NCBI GenBank assembly: GCA_019873735.1
Contig: JAIOAQ010000018.1
Coordinates: 1-60,651 of the forward strand
Source: Chloroflexota bacterium
GTDB taxonomy: Bacteria; Chloroflexota; Anaerolineae; Anaerolineales; Villigracilaceae
Direction of reading: 5' to 3'
DNA length: 60,651 nucleotides
The stretch's first letter is position 1, and each line of letters begins with the position of its first letter. Below are positions 1 to 9,214 of this stretch, in pieces. The position numbers were made by a program, and so were the translations under genes. The notes under the pieces were generated by a model, which worked only from the letters and a program-made list of their open reading frames with translations, was not told where the DNA came from and ran no database searches.

Positions 1-1917
1 CTTTCAGTATCCACAAACGGATCGAGGTGGGTGAAACGATAGCACGAAAGCTAGATATTTACGTTGTCTTTTCCTTTCAGTATCCACAAACGGATCGAGG
101 TGGGTGAAACTTTTGACGGAGCCAGGTCAGGTCACGCCGCTGCTGGCTTTCAGTATCCACAAACGGATCGAGGTGGGTGAAACACGCCAGCCGCGCCTTC
201 AATTCCTTCTCGTCCTTCAACCTTTCAGTATCCACAAACGGATCGAGGTGGGTGAAACCCGTGATTTTGTGTAAGGCACTTGACAAACAGGTTTCTTTCA
301 GTATCCACAAACGGATCGAGGTGGGTGAAACAAAGTACGCCGGTACGAGCGTGCCCGTGAGCGGCAGGCTTTCAGTATCCACAAACGGATCGAGGTGGGT
401 GAAACGGACGAGTTCGCGGCCATGGCCGGGGCCGAGACCGGCCTTTCAGTATCCACAAACGGATCGAGGTGGGTGAAACGGCCATCTGCATGAAGAGCAT
501 CGAGACCAACCCGGCTTTCAGTATCCACAAACGGATCGAGGTGGGTGAAACATGACGAAAGCAAAGACAAACCAAAGCGCGCCGTTACTCTTTCAGTATC
601 CACAAACGGATCGAGGTGGGTGAAACAAATCAATGCCTGCGCCGATGAAATTCTACGACTGACTTTCAGTATCCACAAACGGATCGAGGTGGGTGAAACA
701 GTTTTTCCCCAATCTCGCTTAACCGCTCCATTCCCTTTCAGTATCCACAAACGGATCGAGGTGGGTGAAACCTGACGCATCGCCGAATCATGCTCGTCCA
801 AGCGCTCTTTCAGTATCCACAAACGGATCGAGGTGGGTGAAACACCTATGAGCAAGCCGCCGCCCGTTTGACTCCCAGTCTTTCAGTATCCACAAACGGA
901 TCGAGGTGGGTGAAACCGAGATTACGCGCAGGCACTCCAGGCGCTCAAGTCCTCTTTCAGTATCCACAAACGGATCGAGGTGGGTGAAACGCGCTATCCG
1001 CGCTATCTCCAACGCTAGGCGATTTATCTTTCAGTATCCACAAACGGATCGAGGTGGGTGAAACCAACCTCCGCGCCGACTGTCACCTGCGGAATTTTTG
1101 CTTTCAGTATCCACAAACGGATCGAGGTGGGTGAAACAAGTCCATGCCAATCGTTGCCATTTGTTTTTCTGTCCTTTCAGTATCCACAAACGGATCGAGG
1201 TGGGTGAAACGGTGATCAGCACCAGAACGATCCCGATTACCAATGCCCTTTCAGTATCCACAAACGGATCGAGGTGGGTGAAACTATTCGCTGGGCGAGC
1301 TGGATGCGCAGTTGCGCAGCCTTTCAGTATCCACAAACGGATCGAGGTGGGTGAAACAAGACCAGATAGACGCGCCTGCCATTCGACACGATCTTTCAGT
1401 ATCCACAAACGGATCGAGGTGGGTGAAACCTCCAACGCCCCAACGACCCAGGCGCTTTCCGGCGGTCTTTCAGTATCCACAAACGGATCGAGGTGGGTGA
1501 AACGCGACCGCGCTCCCATCCTGTTCTTCGTGGACGAGATCTTTCAGTATCCACAAACGGATCGAGGTGGGTGAAACGCGCGGGCAAATGTCAGGCGGAC
1601 GGAGATGACATCTCTTTCAGTATCCACAAACGGATCGAGGTGGGTGAAACCAAGATGACGCTGCTGCAGAATGTCGCGCTTATCGGCTTTCAGTATCCAC
1701 AAACGGATCGAGGTGGGTGAAACTCAGGTCGTCGCCGAAGTGGAGTTCGCCCTTATAGATCTTTCAGTATCCACAAACGGATCGAGGTGGGTGAAACGGA
1801 GTTTAAGGCACAGGGGGTTAAGGGGGAGGATGAGGTGGGTGAAACGGCCTTCTCGAAAATCTCCGCCAGCGCGCTGCGCTCTTTCAGTATCCACAAACGG
1901 ATCGAGGTGGGTGAAAC
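1..1917 (-). CRISPR. Type I-B-like CRISPR array, 26 full repeats and one truncated repeat
   Basis: The 37-nt repeat (first copy 1-37) occurs 26 times, apparently without a mismatch, at 1, 74, 147, 222, 295, 369, 443, 515, 590, 663, 735, 807, 880, 954, 1028, 1101, 1174, 1248, 1321, 1393, 1467, 1541, 1614, 1687, 1761 and 1881. A 27th, truncated repeat lies at 1831-1845. Spacers are 33-38 nt, mostly 35-37, and all look different. On the minus strand the repeat starts GTTTCACCC and ends ATACTGAAAG. That is the usual form of type I repeats, in which the last 8 nt (ACTGAAAG) become the crRNA 5' handle after Cas6 cleavage. The array is therefore probably transcribed on the minus strand, like the cas genes, with the leader at 1918-2087. 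The first repeat begins at base 1, so the leader-distal end may continue outside the window. Confidence 0.98.
1831..1845 (-). repeat. Truncated CRISPR repeat, second from the leader
   Basis: Only the last 15 nt of the plus-strand repeat remain here, with one change at the first of them. The other 22 nt are missing, leaving a 33-nt spacer at 1798-1830 and a 35-nt spacer at 1846-1880. In the transcribed orientation the lost part is the 3' part, including the ACTGAAAG handle and the expected Cas6 cleavage site. The two flanking spacers would thus stay joined in one long RNA. Confidence 0.9.
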
Positions 1918-2087
1918 CCCCTTGTTTCTAACGGAAAAAAGGCTCTTTTTGCTGTTTTGTCAGTATTCGAAGGCTTGTAAGCCCGCTGAAGCGATTTTTT
2001 ACGCCATCTAAAATTTCCATAATTGCTCTCTCTTTGCCTTTCTTCGCAAACTGTAATTTGCTCAAAAACAGGAGCGATTTGCGACAC
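1918..2087 (-). promoter_or_regulatory. CRISPR leader
   Basis: This 170-nt, A/T-richer non-coding stretch lies between the stop of cas4 and the first repeat of the array in the minus-strand reading. It has the size and position expected of a leader, which would carry the array promoter and the Cas1-Cas2 integration signal. I see no clear -35/-10 pair, so the leader call rests on position, composition and repeat orientation. Confidence 0.75.
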
Positions 2088-2684
2088 CTAAACCACATCG
2101 TTGCAAAAACGACGAAATTCACAAGCCAGGCACTTGCGCCGGTTAGGTGTAGGAGCAGGCATGACCTCATAGCGCAAGACACGGTGCATCTCTACCAACG
2201 CTGCCTGAAGAGTTGCACGCGCCTTCTGGTCTATCTTGATCTCTTCCGCTCTACGCTGCGGAATAGCATAGCAAAAGCCACGCCTTGCTGTATAACCAGA
2301 AGCCTCTTCAAGCATAACCCCATATGCCACAATTTGCAACTTAAAATGCTCTCCCAACACATTCGAAAACTTGTAATCCACCGGGATCACTTCGCGGACG
2401 CTATCTCGCCAGATGACCATGTCCACCTTGCCGCGCAGGCCGAGGGTCGAGGAAAGAAGCGGGACTTCAAATTCGCGGCGGCCATCGCTCAGCCCATACG
2501 TCCGCAGACTGCGGCGCGCCTCCCGTCCTTCTTCTGCTTCTCCTGCATCTTTTCCCGCTTCCATCTTGTACGTGGTCGGACGGACGCCCGGCAGGCAGAC
2601 CTGATAATACAGGATGCGCGGACAATAGACCCATTGTTTGAAATCGGTCACCCGAAAAGGGGCTTCCAGGTCAAGCGTTTCCAT
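2088..2684 (-). CDS. cas4: CRISPR-associated exonuclease Cas4
   Basis: A 198-residue RecB-family nuclease that, in type I systems, trims and selects prespacers with Cas1-Cas2. Visible features are the single N-terminal cysteine in WVYCPR (C21), the three C-terminal cysteines CLACEFRRFC (C185, C188, C194) that complete a 4Fe-4S site, the nuclease motifs KVDMVIW and PVDYKF, and LQIVAYG as the QxxxY motif. ATG at 2684 is preferred over an upstream TTG at 2705 because GGGAGG lies just before it. The gene overlaps the end of cas2 by 14 nt and is the last gene of the cas operon, next to the leader. Confidence 0.93.
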   Translation of the reverse strand: METLDLEAPFRVTDFKQWVYCPRILYYQVCLPGVRPTTYKMEAGKDAGEAEEGREARRSLRTYGLSDGRREFEVPLLSSTLGLRGKVDMVIWRDSVREVIPVDYKFSNVLGEHFKLQIVAYGVMLEEASGYTARRGFCYAIPQRRAEEIKIDQKARATLQAALVEMHRVLRYEVMPAPTPNRRKCLACEFRRFCNDVV

Positions 2685-2952
2685 CCTGCCTCCCAGATTG
2701 GTCAATACACCGTCGTTTGCGCCAGTCTTCGGCGCACAGCGGGAACATCTGAATATTGCCCGGTTTCTTGCCCAAGATTTTCTTGACTTTCAAAAACAAC
2801 TCCTCCTGTTGGGTGGGCAGCAGCCAGCCCAAAAAGGCGCTGAATTGAATCCGGTCGAGGCCATAGTCCAGGCAGGCATCAGCCACCTTGAGGCGTTTTC
2901 GGTCGTCCGGAATATCGTAAACCAGGAGAGTGTTAGGCTCTCGCTTTGACAT
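2671..2952 (-). CDS. cas2: CRISPR-associated protein Cas2
   Basis: A 93-residue Cas2, which forms the integrase complex with Cas1 during spacer acquisition. It has the usual length and the conserved start of the ferredoxin-like fold, LLVYDIPDDRKR, with the aspartate after the first strand. A TTG six bases further upstream is possible, but the ATG overlaps the cas1 stop by one base (TAATG), which suggests translational coupling. The 3' end overlaps cas4. Confidence 0.93.
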   Translation of the reverse strand: MSKREPNTLLVYDIPDDRKRLKVADACLDYGLDRIQFSAFLGWLLPTQQEELFLKVKKILGKKPGNIQMFPLCAEDWRKRRCIDQSGRQDGNA

Positions 2953-3998
2953 TACCAATCCAACGTCAACGGTTCGTAGGCGCTGCGCTCGCCGCGCAGA
3001 AAGGTGGCAACATGACGAGCCTGCATCTGGATAACGGCGCGAATGGGATAGCGTTTGTGTTCAAACACGACTTCGCTTTCCAGCCTTTCGTGAATCTTTT
3101 CGGCCAACATTCGCCGCGTTTCCCTGGTGAGCAGGTTGTGTTCATCGAACTCAAAGGCAACATTCTTGTTGGCCAGCCCAAAAATGGTGCGGTCAACAAC
3201 CACCGGCCGGAATTCTTCGATGAAATCCAGGGTCAGGCTGGGCTTGCCCGGCCGGTCAACGTGCAAAAAGCCGGCAAACGGGTCGAGGCCTGCCAAAACC
3301 AGGGCACGCTCTACCTGACCATACAAAATGCCATAGGCATAATTGAGGGCCGCGTTGATTGGGTCGGTTGCGCCACGGCCTTTCCGGCCAGGGAATTGAT
3401 ATTTTTCGGGCAATACCTGCTTCACCGCCTGCCAGTATTTTTGGGCGGCGCGGCCTTCAATGCCCATCAGTTCATGCCGCAGGTCGGCAACAGTCAGCGT
3501 GCCATCCTGATATTCGGGGTAGTGACGGATTTGCTCCATCTCGATCCAGTGATCAAGGACTTCGTTGGCACACAGGCGCAATTCGCGATAGAGGGCCGGG
3601 TTGGTCTCTTTGCGATATTTCGCCATGTACTTGAGCAAGTTCGATTGGTTTTGCAGTTTCCCCAGGCCAAAGCCAAGCACCAGACTCAAGCCGCGGGTAG
3701 TGTTGAATGCCTCCAGTTGGGCGCGCCGCGTGGCAATCGTGCCGGTCAGCCCGGCGCTGTATAAACTGGCATAAGCCGTCCCCGTTCCACTGACAAAGTA
3801 GATAGGGATGCCGCGCTCGGTACACTCACGCACCGCATCGGCGCTCAGACTTACCCCCTGGCCGGCAATCACCACCGACTCCAGGTGAATGAGCGGGGCC
3901 TGTACCAGTTTCTCCTCGCCTTTGCTGACGATGAGCCGCTCGCTGTGCTTCCCAAGAAAAGCGCCATACTCATCAACAATGAGATGCTGGACAATCAT
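2952..3998 (-). CDS. cas1: CRISPR-associated endonuclease/integrase Cas1
   Basis: A 348-residue Cas1, the metal-dependent integrase that inserts new spacers at the leader end. The catalytic residues are visible as E181 (ELMGIEGRAAQ), H246 (GFLHVDRPG) and the acidic pair D258/E261 in LTLDFIEEFRP. The reading frame is open for 69 more codons upstream, but that part is low-complexity sequence over cas6. The internal ATG at 3998 overlaps the cas6 stop by 4 nt (ATGA) and gives the normal Cas1 N-terminus and length, so it was chosen. Confidence 0.96.
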   Translation of the reverse strand: MIVQHLIVDEYGAFLGKHSERLIVSKGEEKLVQAPLIHLESVVIAGQGVSLSADAVRECTERGIPIYFVSGTGTAYASLYSAGLTGTIATRRAQLEAFNTTRGLSLVLGFGLGKLQNQSNLLKYMAKYRKETNPALYRELRLCANEVLDHWIEMEQIRHYPEYQDGTLTVADLRHELMGIEGRAAQKYWQAVKQVLPEKYQFPGRKGRGATDPINAALNYAYGILYGQVERALVLAGLDPFAGFLHVDRPGKPSLTLDFIEEFRPVVVDRTIFGLANKNVAFEFDEHNLLTRETRRMLAEKIHERLESEVVFEHKRYPIRAVIQMQARHVATFLRGERSAYEPLTLDW

Positions 3999-4966
3999 CC
4001 CCAGTACCCATCCTTTCCGTCCAGTTCCACCTGAAAGACGCCGTTGCCCTTGGCGGTCAATTTGCCCACCTGCACGCCCTGCCCCAGCAGCAGAAACGGC
4101 AGCAAATCGCTCCAATGCTTTGAACGATAGACGGCCCAACCGACAAAGCCGCCCATTGGCGTTCTTCCGCCGGTCCGCCCGGAAGGCCCCCACAAGTCCA
4201 CCCATTGCGTAGATTGGTCCACGAGGCGGACTTCATCGGCCAGTTGCCACAACCTCTTCACCTCCTCAGGCGAACGTTTTTGGCCGCCGTTATGCTGCCG
4301 GGCAAGTTCGTCAATGCGTTCGAGCAGGCGACGGAAGAAGACGCCGAAATCAGGCGCCTTGACCAGGGCATCCGATTCAATCAGCCGGGTCGGAGAAAGG
4401 AAGCGGAGGCGCAGATCGCCTTCGGGCGGGTAGCGCTGCGCCGCTTCTTCCGCTTCCTTCCAACCGATCGGCAGGTTGCGCGGACGAACGATCTTTTCTC
4501 CCTCCGAGAGGATGGGGTAACTCTCACCCGTCAGCGGGTTCAGGACGTGAATTGACCTGATCTCGAATTTGCCGCGTCCCGGCCCCACGCCTGCCTCTCC
4601 CATGGCCGAGGCGGCCAGCACAAAATAGGGCAAAAAGTCGAATCCCCGGCCGAACAACGTCAGGGTGAAATGGAAATCCTGACCGGGGGTCAGCACATCG
4701 AGCGGCGGTTGCGGGCCGGCCACGGCGTAGACCCGGCGCACCACACCGGGGTCAACCTCGGCAGCCAGCAGCCAGCAAGCCGGACAGACGGCTGCATGCT
4801 CCGCAGATGGCTTTTGGGCGCGGCGCGTTTCGGCACAAACTGCACGCAGCATCACCTGCGCCAGTGCATCACGCAACTGCTCCGCGCCCTGGTAGCGCCC
4901 CAGCCGAATATTCTGCACCGCCCGGGCCTGAAAGCGAAGATGGGTGAAGGTGAGAGGGGTGGTCAT
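3995..4966 (-). CDS. cas6: CRISPR RNA endoribonuclease Cas6
   Basis: A 323-residue RAMP protein expected to cut the CRISPR transcript within each repeat, 8 nt from its 3' end, and to keep hold of the handle. The C-terminal half carries the typical Cas6 glycine-rich loop (GQGVQVGKLTAKGNGVFQV) and the preceding TPMGGFVGWAVY strand. The N-terminal region contains a CPAC pair that could bind metal. The gene lies 18 nt after cas3 and overlaps cas1 by 4 nt. Its position between cas3 and cas1, rather than at the head of the operon, is slightly unusual for I-B loci. Confidence 0.85.
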   Translation of the reverse strand: MTTPLTFTHLRFQARAVQNIRLGRYQGAEQLRDALAQVMLRAVCAETRRAQKPSAEHAAVCPACWLLAAEVDPGVVRRVYAVAGPQPPLDVLTPGQDFHFTLTLFGRGFDFLPYFVLAASAMGEAGVGPGRGKFEIRSIHVLNPLTGESYPILSEGEKIVRPRNLPIGWKEAEEAAQRYPPEGDLRLRFLSPTRLIESDALVKAPDFGVFFRRLLERIDELARQHNGGQKRSPEEVKRLWQLADEVRLVDQSTQWVDLWGPSGRTGGRTPMGGFVGWAVYRSKHWSDLLPFLLLGQGVQVGKLTAKGNGVFQVELDGKDGYWG

Positions 4967-4984
4967 AGGGGTTGCACGGGGTAA

Positions 4985-7384
4985 TTAGCATTCATCGTCA
5001 TATTCTTGCCATGTTTTATCAAAAATCAGGCCAATTTCACTGTTGTAGGGAGCTCGGACCACGGGGGGCATATGATTATCGCCGGGAAGGATGCAACCTT
5101 GATTTTGCAGGGCATGGTAGCGGCCCCAGCCAATCGGAACAAGCAGCTCTCGCGCTCGAATGGGTTCGTTATCGGCCAATTCTAAATATTCATCAAAACA
5201 GGCTTCTGGTAGCACCTCTATCCCATCGAAGGCTTTATAAAACTCATCTTCCAAAGAATCGCTGGAGTTGAAAGGTCGCAAGGTATCCAGAACGCTGGCT
5301 TGAAATTCCTTTGCCGTTTTGGCAAATTCTGCCTTCCACCTTTCAGCGACTTCTCCAGCATAAATTTCATCCAGCCATATGCCTACTTTGCTTTCATCAA
5401 TTGGTCTGCCGTTTTCGCGCCACAGGACTCTAAGCGTACCCATAATCAGTTTGTCGGTATAAATCCTCTGTCCATCATCGGGTAAAGTAAAAACGTGAAC
5501 TGGTGCCAAGTCTTTCAACTTCCGACGACGGTTGATACGCCCAAATCGCTGAACGAGGGCTTCCAATGGCGCGGGTTGGGTATAAATTGTGTTCAGATCT
5601 ATATCCAAACTGACCTCGACAACTTGGGTAGCAACCAGAACAATCGGGCGATAATCGTTGCTTTCTGGCCTTGCTGCATCCCGAATAAACTTTTCTTTGT
5701 TTTGTCTGTCTCGCAAGTTAAATCTTCCGTGTAATAGTTCGACTTCAATTCCATCTTTCCTCAAATGTATTAATCTGCCGTAGGCTCTTTGGGCGTGATC
5801 AACCAGATTGCATACCACTAAGACTGATTTGCCAGCGCGAGCATCCATTTCAATTCGCTTGAAGTTTTCTGGCTCAAACATATCACCTTCAATGACTTCC
5901 AGCCAATGGCGCTGAAATTCCTGGAATAATTCCGGGGAAGCATTAATTTCCGTTAAATCTCCAAGCGCTTCGCGCAGCCAATTCTTGATCAACGTTGGAA
6001 AGGTGGCAGACATAATGAAAAAACGGGAATGGTAGTTCTTTCGCAGATATTCAATTGTTTTGAGTATTAGCGCCAGCCGTTTGGTTTCGTAAGCATGGAT
6101 TTCATCGAAGATAAACAGGCCATTATGATAGTCAGTAAGTTGTGTTTCGTAGCCCTTCAATCGGTACATGCTTTTTAGCATCTGGTAAGGGCTAAAAACG
6201 CGCACAGGTGGATAGTTGAGTTTACTCAAGTCGCGCATTTGCCGAGCAATGCGGGCAGCATCTTGTGACTCGTAATCGCGTTCCATTAACTGTCGGTACA
6301 ACGCCAGCAAACTGTGACCATGCTGCAAACCCACTTTGTCTTCGCCAAAAGTCTCTTTTAGGCGGATTTCCATCGCATTCATACTGGCCTGATAGGGCAG
6401 GGTGTAGAACAGACGCGGGGCGTTTCGCCCATCTTTGACCTGTCCAGCAGCCCACAGTAAAGCGGCTTCAGTCTTCCCACTACCGGTCGGAGCAGTCAGC
6501 AGAACCGAATTGATTGTGGTTTCGGCGTCGGTTTGGTGTTTGAACAGACGTTCACGATGGATGCCCCGTCTTTCGACCACATCTTCGGAACGAAACACTA
6601 CCGAAGGGAGCGATCCCAAATGTGCAGAAGCACTGTGGTCAGCATTGATCAGCATACCGCGCAAAACGAACAAGGGAACAAGCGCCTGAGCATTGGTCTC
6701 TCGGCTGATTTGATAAATAAATTTACTAAAACTTGACAGCCATTTACGAATACGCTTCACTGCGTTAGGGGCAAAATCCGTTTCCGGTGCAGGAACAAAT
6801 TGGACCGACGCTACCCCAAATGCGTCCAGCCCAAGGTTCTGTGCCCACGCCCAGCCACACGTCACAATCCAACGATGAATCCCTTGAAGACGGGCAAAAG
6901 TAAGGCCATCAAATTGAGTCAAAAGTGGATCAACTTCTCCTTCTTCGAGCATTGGATATCCCTGATAAATCAGGTAGTCCGCATCTTTATGGTGAGAGAT
7001 GATGGCTGCTACAATCCACAAACGCTCTTGCGCATTTAGTCCATCAGCGATCCAGTCCAAAAAAGCCAATGAAAAGACTTCGTGGCGATGTTTTCCCCAA
7101 CGTTCCTTAAGGGTTTTATCCTTTTGCAAAACACCTTGAAATGCCGGCATGACTTTGCCAAAATCATGCAAGAACGCGCCCCAGTACAAGCAATGCCATA
7201 AACGCGGTTGATTGAGCTGTCTAGGCAAAGAGGAGTGCAATTTGATAAAGTCGGCTAGGCGGCAAAGCACCAGCCAAGTGTGGTAGGCGAGGGTCTCGGC
7301 CTCAGATCCCTCGCCTTTCTCCGCACTTTTTGCCCACAAATCATCAATCCAATACGGCCAGGGATTAGGATGCATCCTCGTCAC
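4985..7384 (-). CDS. cas3: CRISPR-associated helicase-nuclease Cas3 (HD and helicase fused)
   Basis: A protein of about 800 residues that degrades DNA recruited by Cascade. The N-terminal HD nuclease shows HD at 73-74 (FLHDFGK), HRHE near 99-102, SHHKD near 130-134 and NADHSAS near 247-253. The helicase part shows Walker A APTGSGKT (298-305), DEIH (427-430), SAT (459-461), and later VATQVVEVSLDID and QRFGRINRR. All motifs look intact, so the enzyme should be active. The start is either GTG at 7384 or ATG at 7375; both overlap the end of cas5 and neither has a decisive ribosome-binding site. Confidence 0.95.
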   Translation of the reverse strand: MTRMHPNPWPYWIDDLWAKSAEKGEGSEAETLAYHTWLVLCRLADFIKLHSSLPRQLNQPRLWHCLYWGAFLHDFGKVMPAFQGVLQKDKTLKERWGKHRHEVFSLAFLDWIADGLNAQERLWIVAAIISHHKDADYLIYQGYPMLEEGEVDPLLTQFDGLTFARLQGIHRWIVTCGWAWAQNLGLDAFGVASVQFVPAPETDFAPNAVKRIRKWLSSFSKFIYQISRETNAQALVPLFVLRGMLINADHSASAHLGSLPSVVFRSEDVVERRGIHRERLFKHQTDAETTINSVLLTAPTGSGKTEAALLWAAGQVKDGRNAPRLFYTLPYQASMNAMEIRLKETFGEDKVGLQHGHSLLALYRQLMERDYESQDAARIARQMRDLSKLNYPPVRVFSPYQMLKSMYRLKGYETQLTDYHNGLFIFDEIHAYETKRLALILKTIEYLRKNYHSRFFIMSATFPTLIKNWLREALGDLTEINASPELFQEFQRHWLEVIEGDMFEPENFKRIEMDARAGKSVLVVCNLVDHAQRAYGRLIHLRKDGIEVELLHGRFNLRDRQNKEKFIRDAARPESNDYRPIVLVATQVVEVSLDIDLNTIYTQPAPLEALVQRFGRINRRRKLKDLAPVHVFTLPDDGQRIYTDKLIMGTLRVLWRENGRPIDESKVGIWLDEIYAGEVAERWKAEFAKTAKEFQASVLDTLRPFNSSDSLEDEFYKAFDGIEVLPEACFDEYLELADNEPIRARELLVPIGWGRYHALQNQGCILPGDNHMPPVVRAPYNSEIGLIFDKTWQEYDDEC

Positions 7385-8099
7385 CTACAAAACTGAGAAA
7401 GATCAAACCTCGTTTTGCGCCCCCGTATTCTGGGGTGGTTGGATCAACCCAATATAACTTCTCGGGTTTTTCACCAAACCATAGAAAATCAGATTCGCTA
7501 TCCAGACGTTCTTGCACCACAAAGTAACGCGCAAATGTTGGGTATCGTTTGTGGGTATAGTCCAAATAGCGCGGCATCAGGACGGCAAAACCCCGATTGG
7601 TATAACGAGTAGTACTGTAAGGCAAGAGAGTGTGCTCGAAATATGCGTGCGGGGACTGCACTAAGTCTAGCACATCGACATCGGTGTAGGTAAACAAATC
7701 CTGCGAGCGGCCCAATACAACGGCGTAACGGGGACTTCGGAAAGCCGATTCCCACTCTGGGCGATTTATGTACAACGTTAATCTGGGTTGGAAGAGCAGT
7801 TCCCGGTCAAAAGGATTAACGTTTCCTTCCAATACTTTTGGGTCATCGCGGCCTTTTAGATTGCCGGATGAAGGCGTTAGAAGGATAATATGCTCAATAT
7901 CCCTCGTCTTGGCCGCATACGTAAAGTGATAAGCGAATTTCACGCCCTGTGGATCAAACCATTTGCCTAAAGCACTGGCAATATGCCCATAAATCGTCGC
8001 TGGAGGCGGCATTGGAAAAGTGGGGTGAATTTGTTGCATGAAGTGAGGGTAGCGGAAGGAGGTGGTTAATCCCTCCGCTACCACTTTGAGCACTCGCAT
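7365..8099 (-). CDS. cas5: Cascade subunit Cas5 (Cas5t-like)
   Basis: A 244-residue RAMP subunit that would bind the crRNA 5' handle. The N-terminus has the Cas5 pattern: the first strand LKVVAEGLTTSFRYP followed by PPPATIYGHIASALG, the conserved P-x-T-x-x-G region. AGGAGG lies 5 nt before the ATG. The sequence fits the Cas5 group found with Cst1/Cst2-type subunits, although the subtype is my reading from memory of the family. It sits 9 nt after cas7 and overlaps cas3 by 11-20 nt. Confidence 0.88.
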   Translation of the reverse strand: MRVLKVVAEGLTTSFRYPHFMQQIHPTFPMPPPATIYGHIASALGKWFDPQGVKFAYHFTYAAKTRDIEHIILLTPSSGNLKGRDDPKVLEGNVNPFDRELLFQPRLTLYINRPEWESAFRSPRYAVVLGRSQDLFTYTDVDVLDLVQSPHAYFEHTLLPYSTTRYTNRGFAVLMPRYLDYTHKRYPTFARYFVVQERLDSESDFLWFGEKPEKLYWVDPTTPEYGGAKRGLIFLSFVGDEDAS

Positions 8100-8108
8100 G
8101 GGAGCCTC

Positions 8109-9167
8109 CTAGTCCAACCAATTGGGGTTCTCTTCCAATTTCTTGATCAATGCCTGATAGGTCTTGCGCGGATGATCGATGTGGACATTGTCTTTGTCTT
8201 TAGCCCAGGTCGCAAATTTAGATCGTTCATCATCAAGATAGCCTTGCGCCCACCCAACATAGATGGGTGAAAGAATGTCATCAGCAAAGACAGTCATTAC
8301 CTCATCCAGTGCTCCAGTGTTGATCATTGGTTGACCTTTGGGATTCGCGCTGACGGTGTGGCCAAAGATATGGTTACCGCCCTTAGTTACGGCAAGCATG
8401 ACCAGAGGTGGAGTCACATCAGTATAATGTAGCGTTTGCTTGGCGCCACCTTCCAACCGCGCCAACCCATCTAGCAGTGCGCTGACGCGATGCAGGCGTT
8501 CGGCTTTTGGCAGGCGGTAGGATTTTTCGGCTTCAAGATGTTCCAGGCCGCGCTCGAGGGCAATTTTTACACGCACATCATCCAGATTGCGGTAACCGGT
8601 TTTGTTGCGGTAGGAAAATGTTCCAGCGGCTTGCAAATCAAGCGAGAACAGGCCACGCAGGGTCGCGCGATAAAACTGGTGTTCGTGCGGTACGGGGTCT
8701 CCCTCGTGACGCGCCATCACGCCAAAATCTTCGGTGATGTTAACTGGAGCAATAGAAACCAGAGTGCTGACTCGAAAGGGAGAGAGTCGCGTAACAGTGT
8801 CGATCGTCGGAGTTTCTTCGGCGCGGCTTTTGTCCGCTTCGCGTTTCTCCACCGCTGATGCCTTCTTCGATGGCGCACGCATATAACCCAACAAATCATC
8901 GTCCCACCAAATGACCGGATTGGCATCTGTATATGCTACTTTTTCTTCTCGGTAGATAGGTGCAGATTGCCAATCACCGTTGGCCTGCAGAGTTTCACGC
9001 AGCCAGTATCGGAAGGCCTGGGCAGAAACGTAAGGGTAGGCGCCTTCTTTCGTGCGAATCATCTTGACTCCCACAGTATTATCAGTTCGTGCGCCAGGAA
9101 TATTGCCTAGATTGTTCAGGGCAGATGCTGAAGCATCAATCAGCAGTAAACCAGTGATGAAAGTCAT
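8109..9167 (-). CDS. cas7: Cascade backbone subunit Cas7 (Cst2/DevR family)
   Basis: A 352-residue Cas7 that would polymerise along the crRNA spacer. The start GLLLIDASASALNN and the following segment with YPYVSAQAFRYWLRETL match the Cst2/DevR branch, which is autoregulatory in some bacteria. The middle carries TRLSPFRVSTLVSI and GTFSYRNKTGYRN, typical of this family. AAGGAGG stands 7 nt before the ATG. It lies 47 nt after cas8. Confidence 0.88.
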   Translation of the reverse strand: MTFITGLLLIDASASALNNLGNIPGARTDNTVGVKMIRTKEGAYPYVSAQAFRYWLRETLQANGDWQSAPIYREEKVAYTDANPVIWWDDDLLGYMRAPSKKASAVEKREADKSRAEETPTIDTVTRLSPFRVSTLVSIAPVNITEDFGVMARHEGDPVPHEHQFYRATLRGLFSLDLQAAGTFSYRNKTGYRNLDDVRVKIALERGLEHLEAEKSYRLPKAERLHRVSALLDGLARLEGGAKQTLHYTDVTPPLVMLAVTKGGNHIFGHTVSANPKGQPMINTGALDEVMTVFADDILSPIYVGWAQGYLDDERSKFATWAKDKDNVHIDHPRKTYQALIKKLEENPNWLD

Positions 9168-9214
9168 GGGAAAGCCTCCTTATATGTGGCAGATGATTTG
9201 GTATATGATGATGG

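Noticed and set aside
77..2011. Many open frames across the array encoding repeated peptides such as FTHLDPFVDTER or SIHKRIEVGET
   Set aside because: They are translations of the CRISPR repeat and spacers in several frames; none has a ribosome-binding site or protein-like sequence between repeats.
2034..2786. 250-codon plus-strand frame over cas4 and cas2
   Set aside because: It lies opposite well-supported cas genes and its composition is that of an antisense frame.
3999..4205. 69-codon N-terminal extension of Cas1
   Set aside because: The stretch is Arg/Gly/Ala-rich, lies over cas6 in another frame and is absent from normal Cas1; the ATG overlapping the cas6 stop explains the start.
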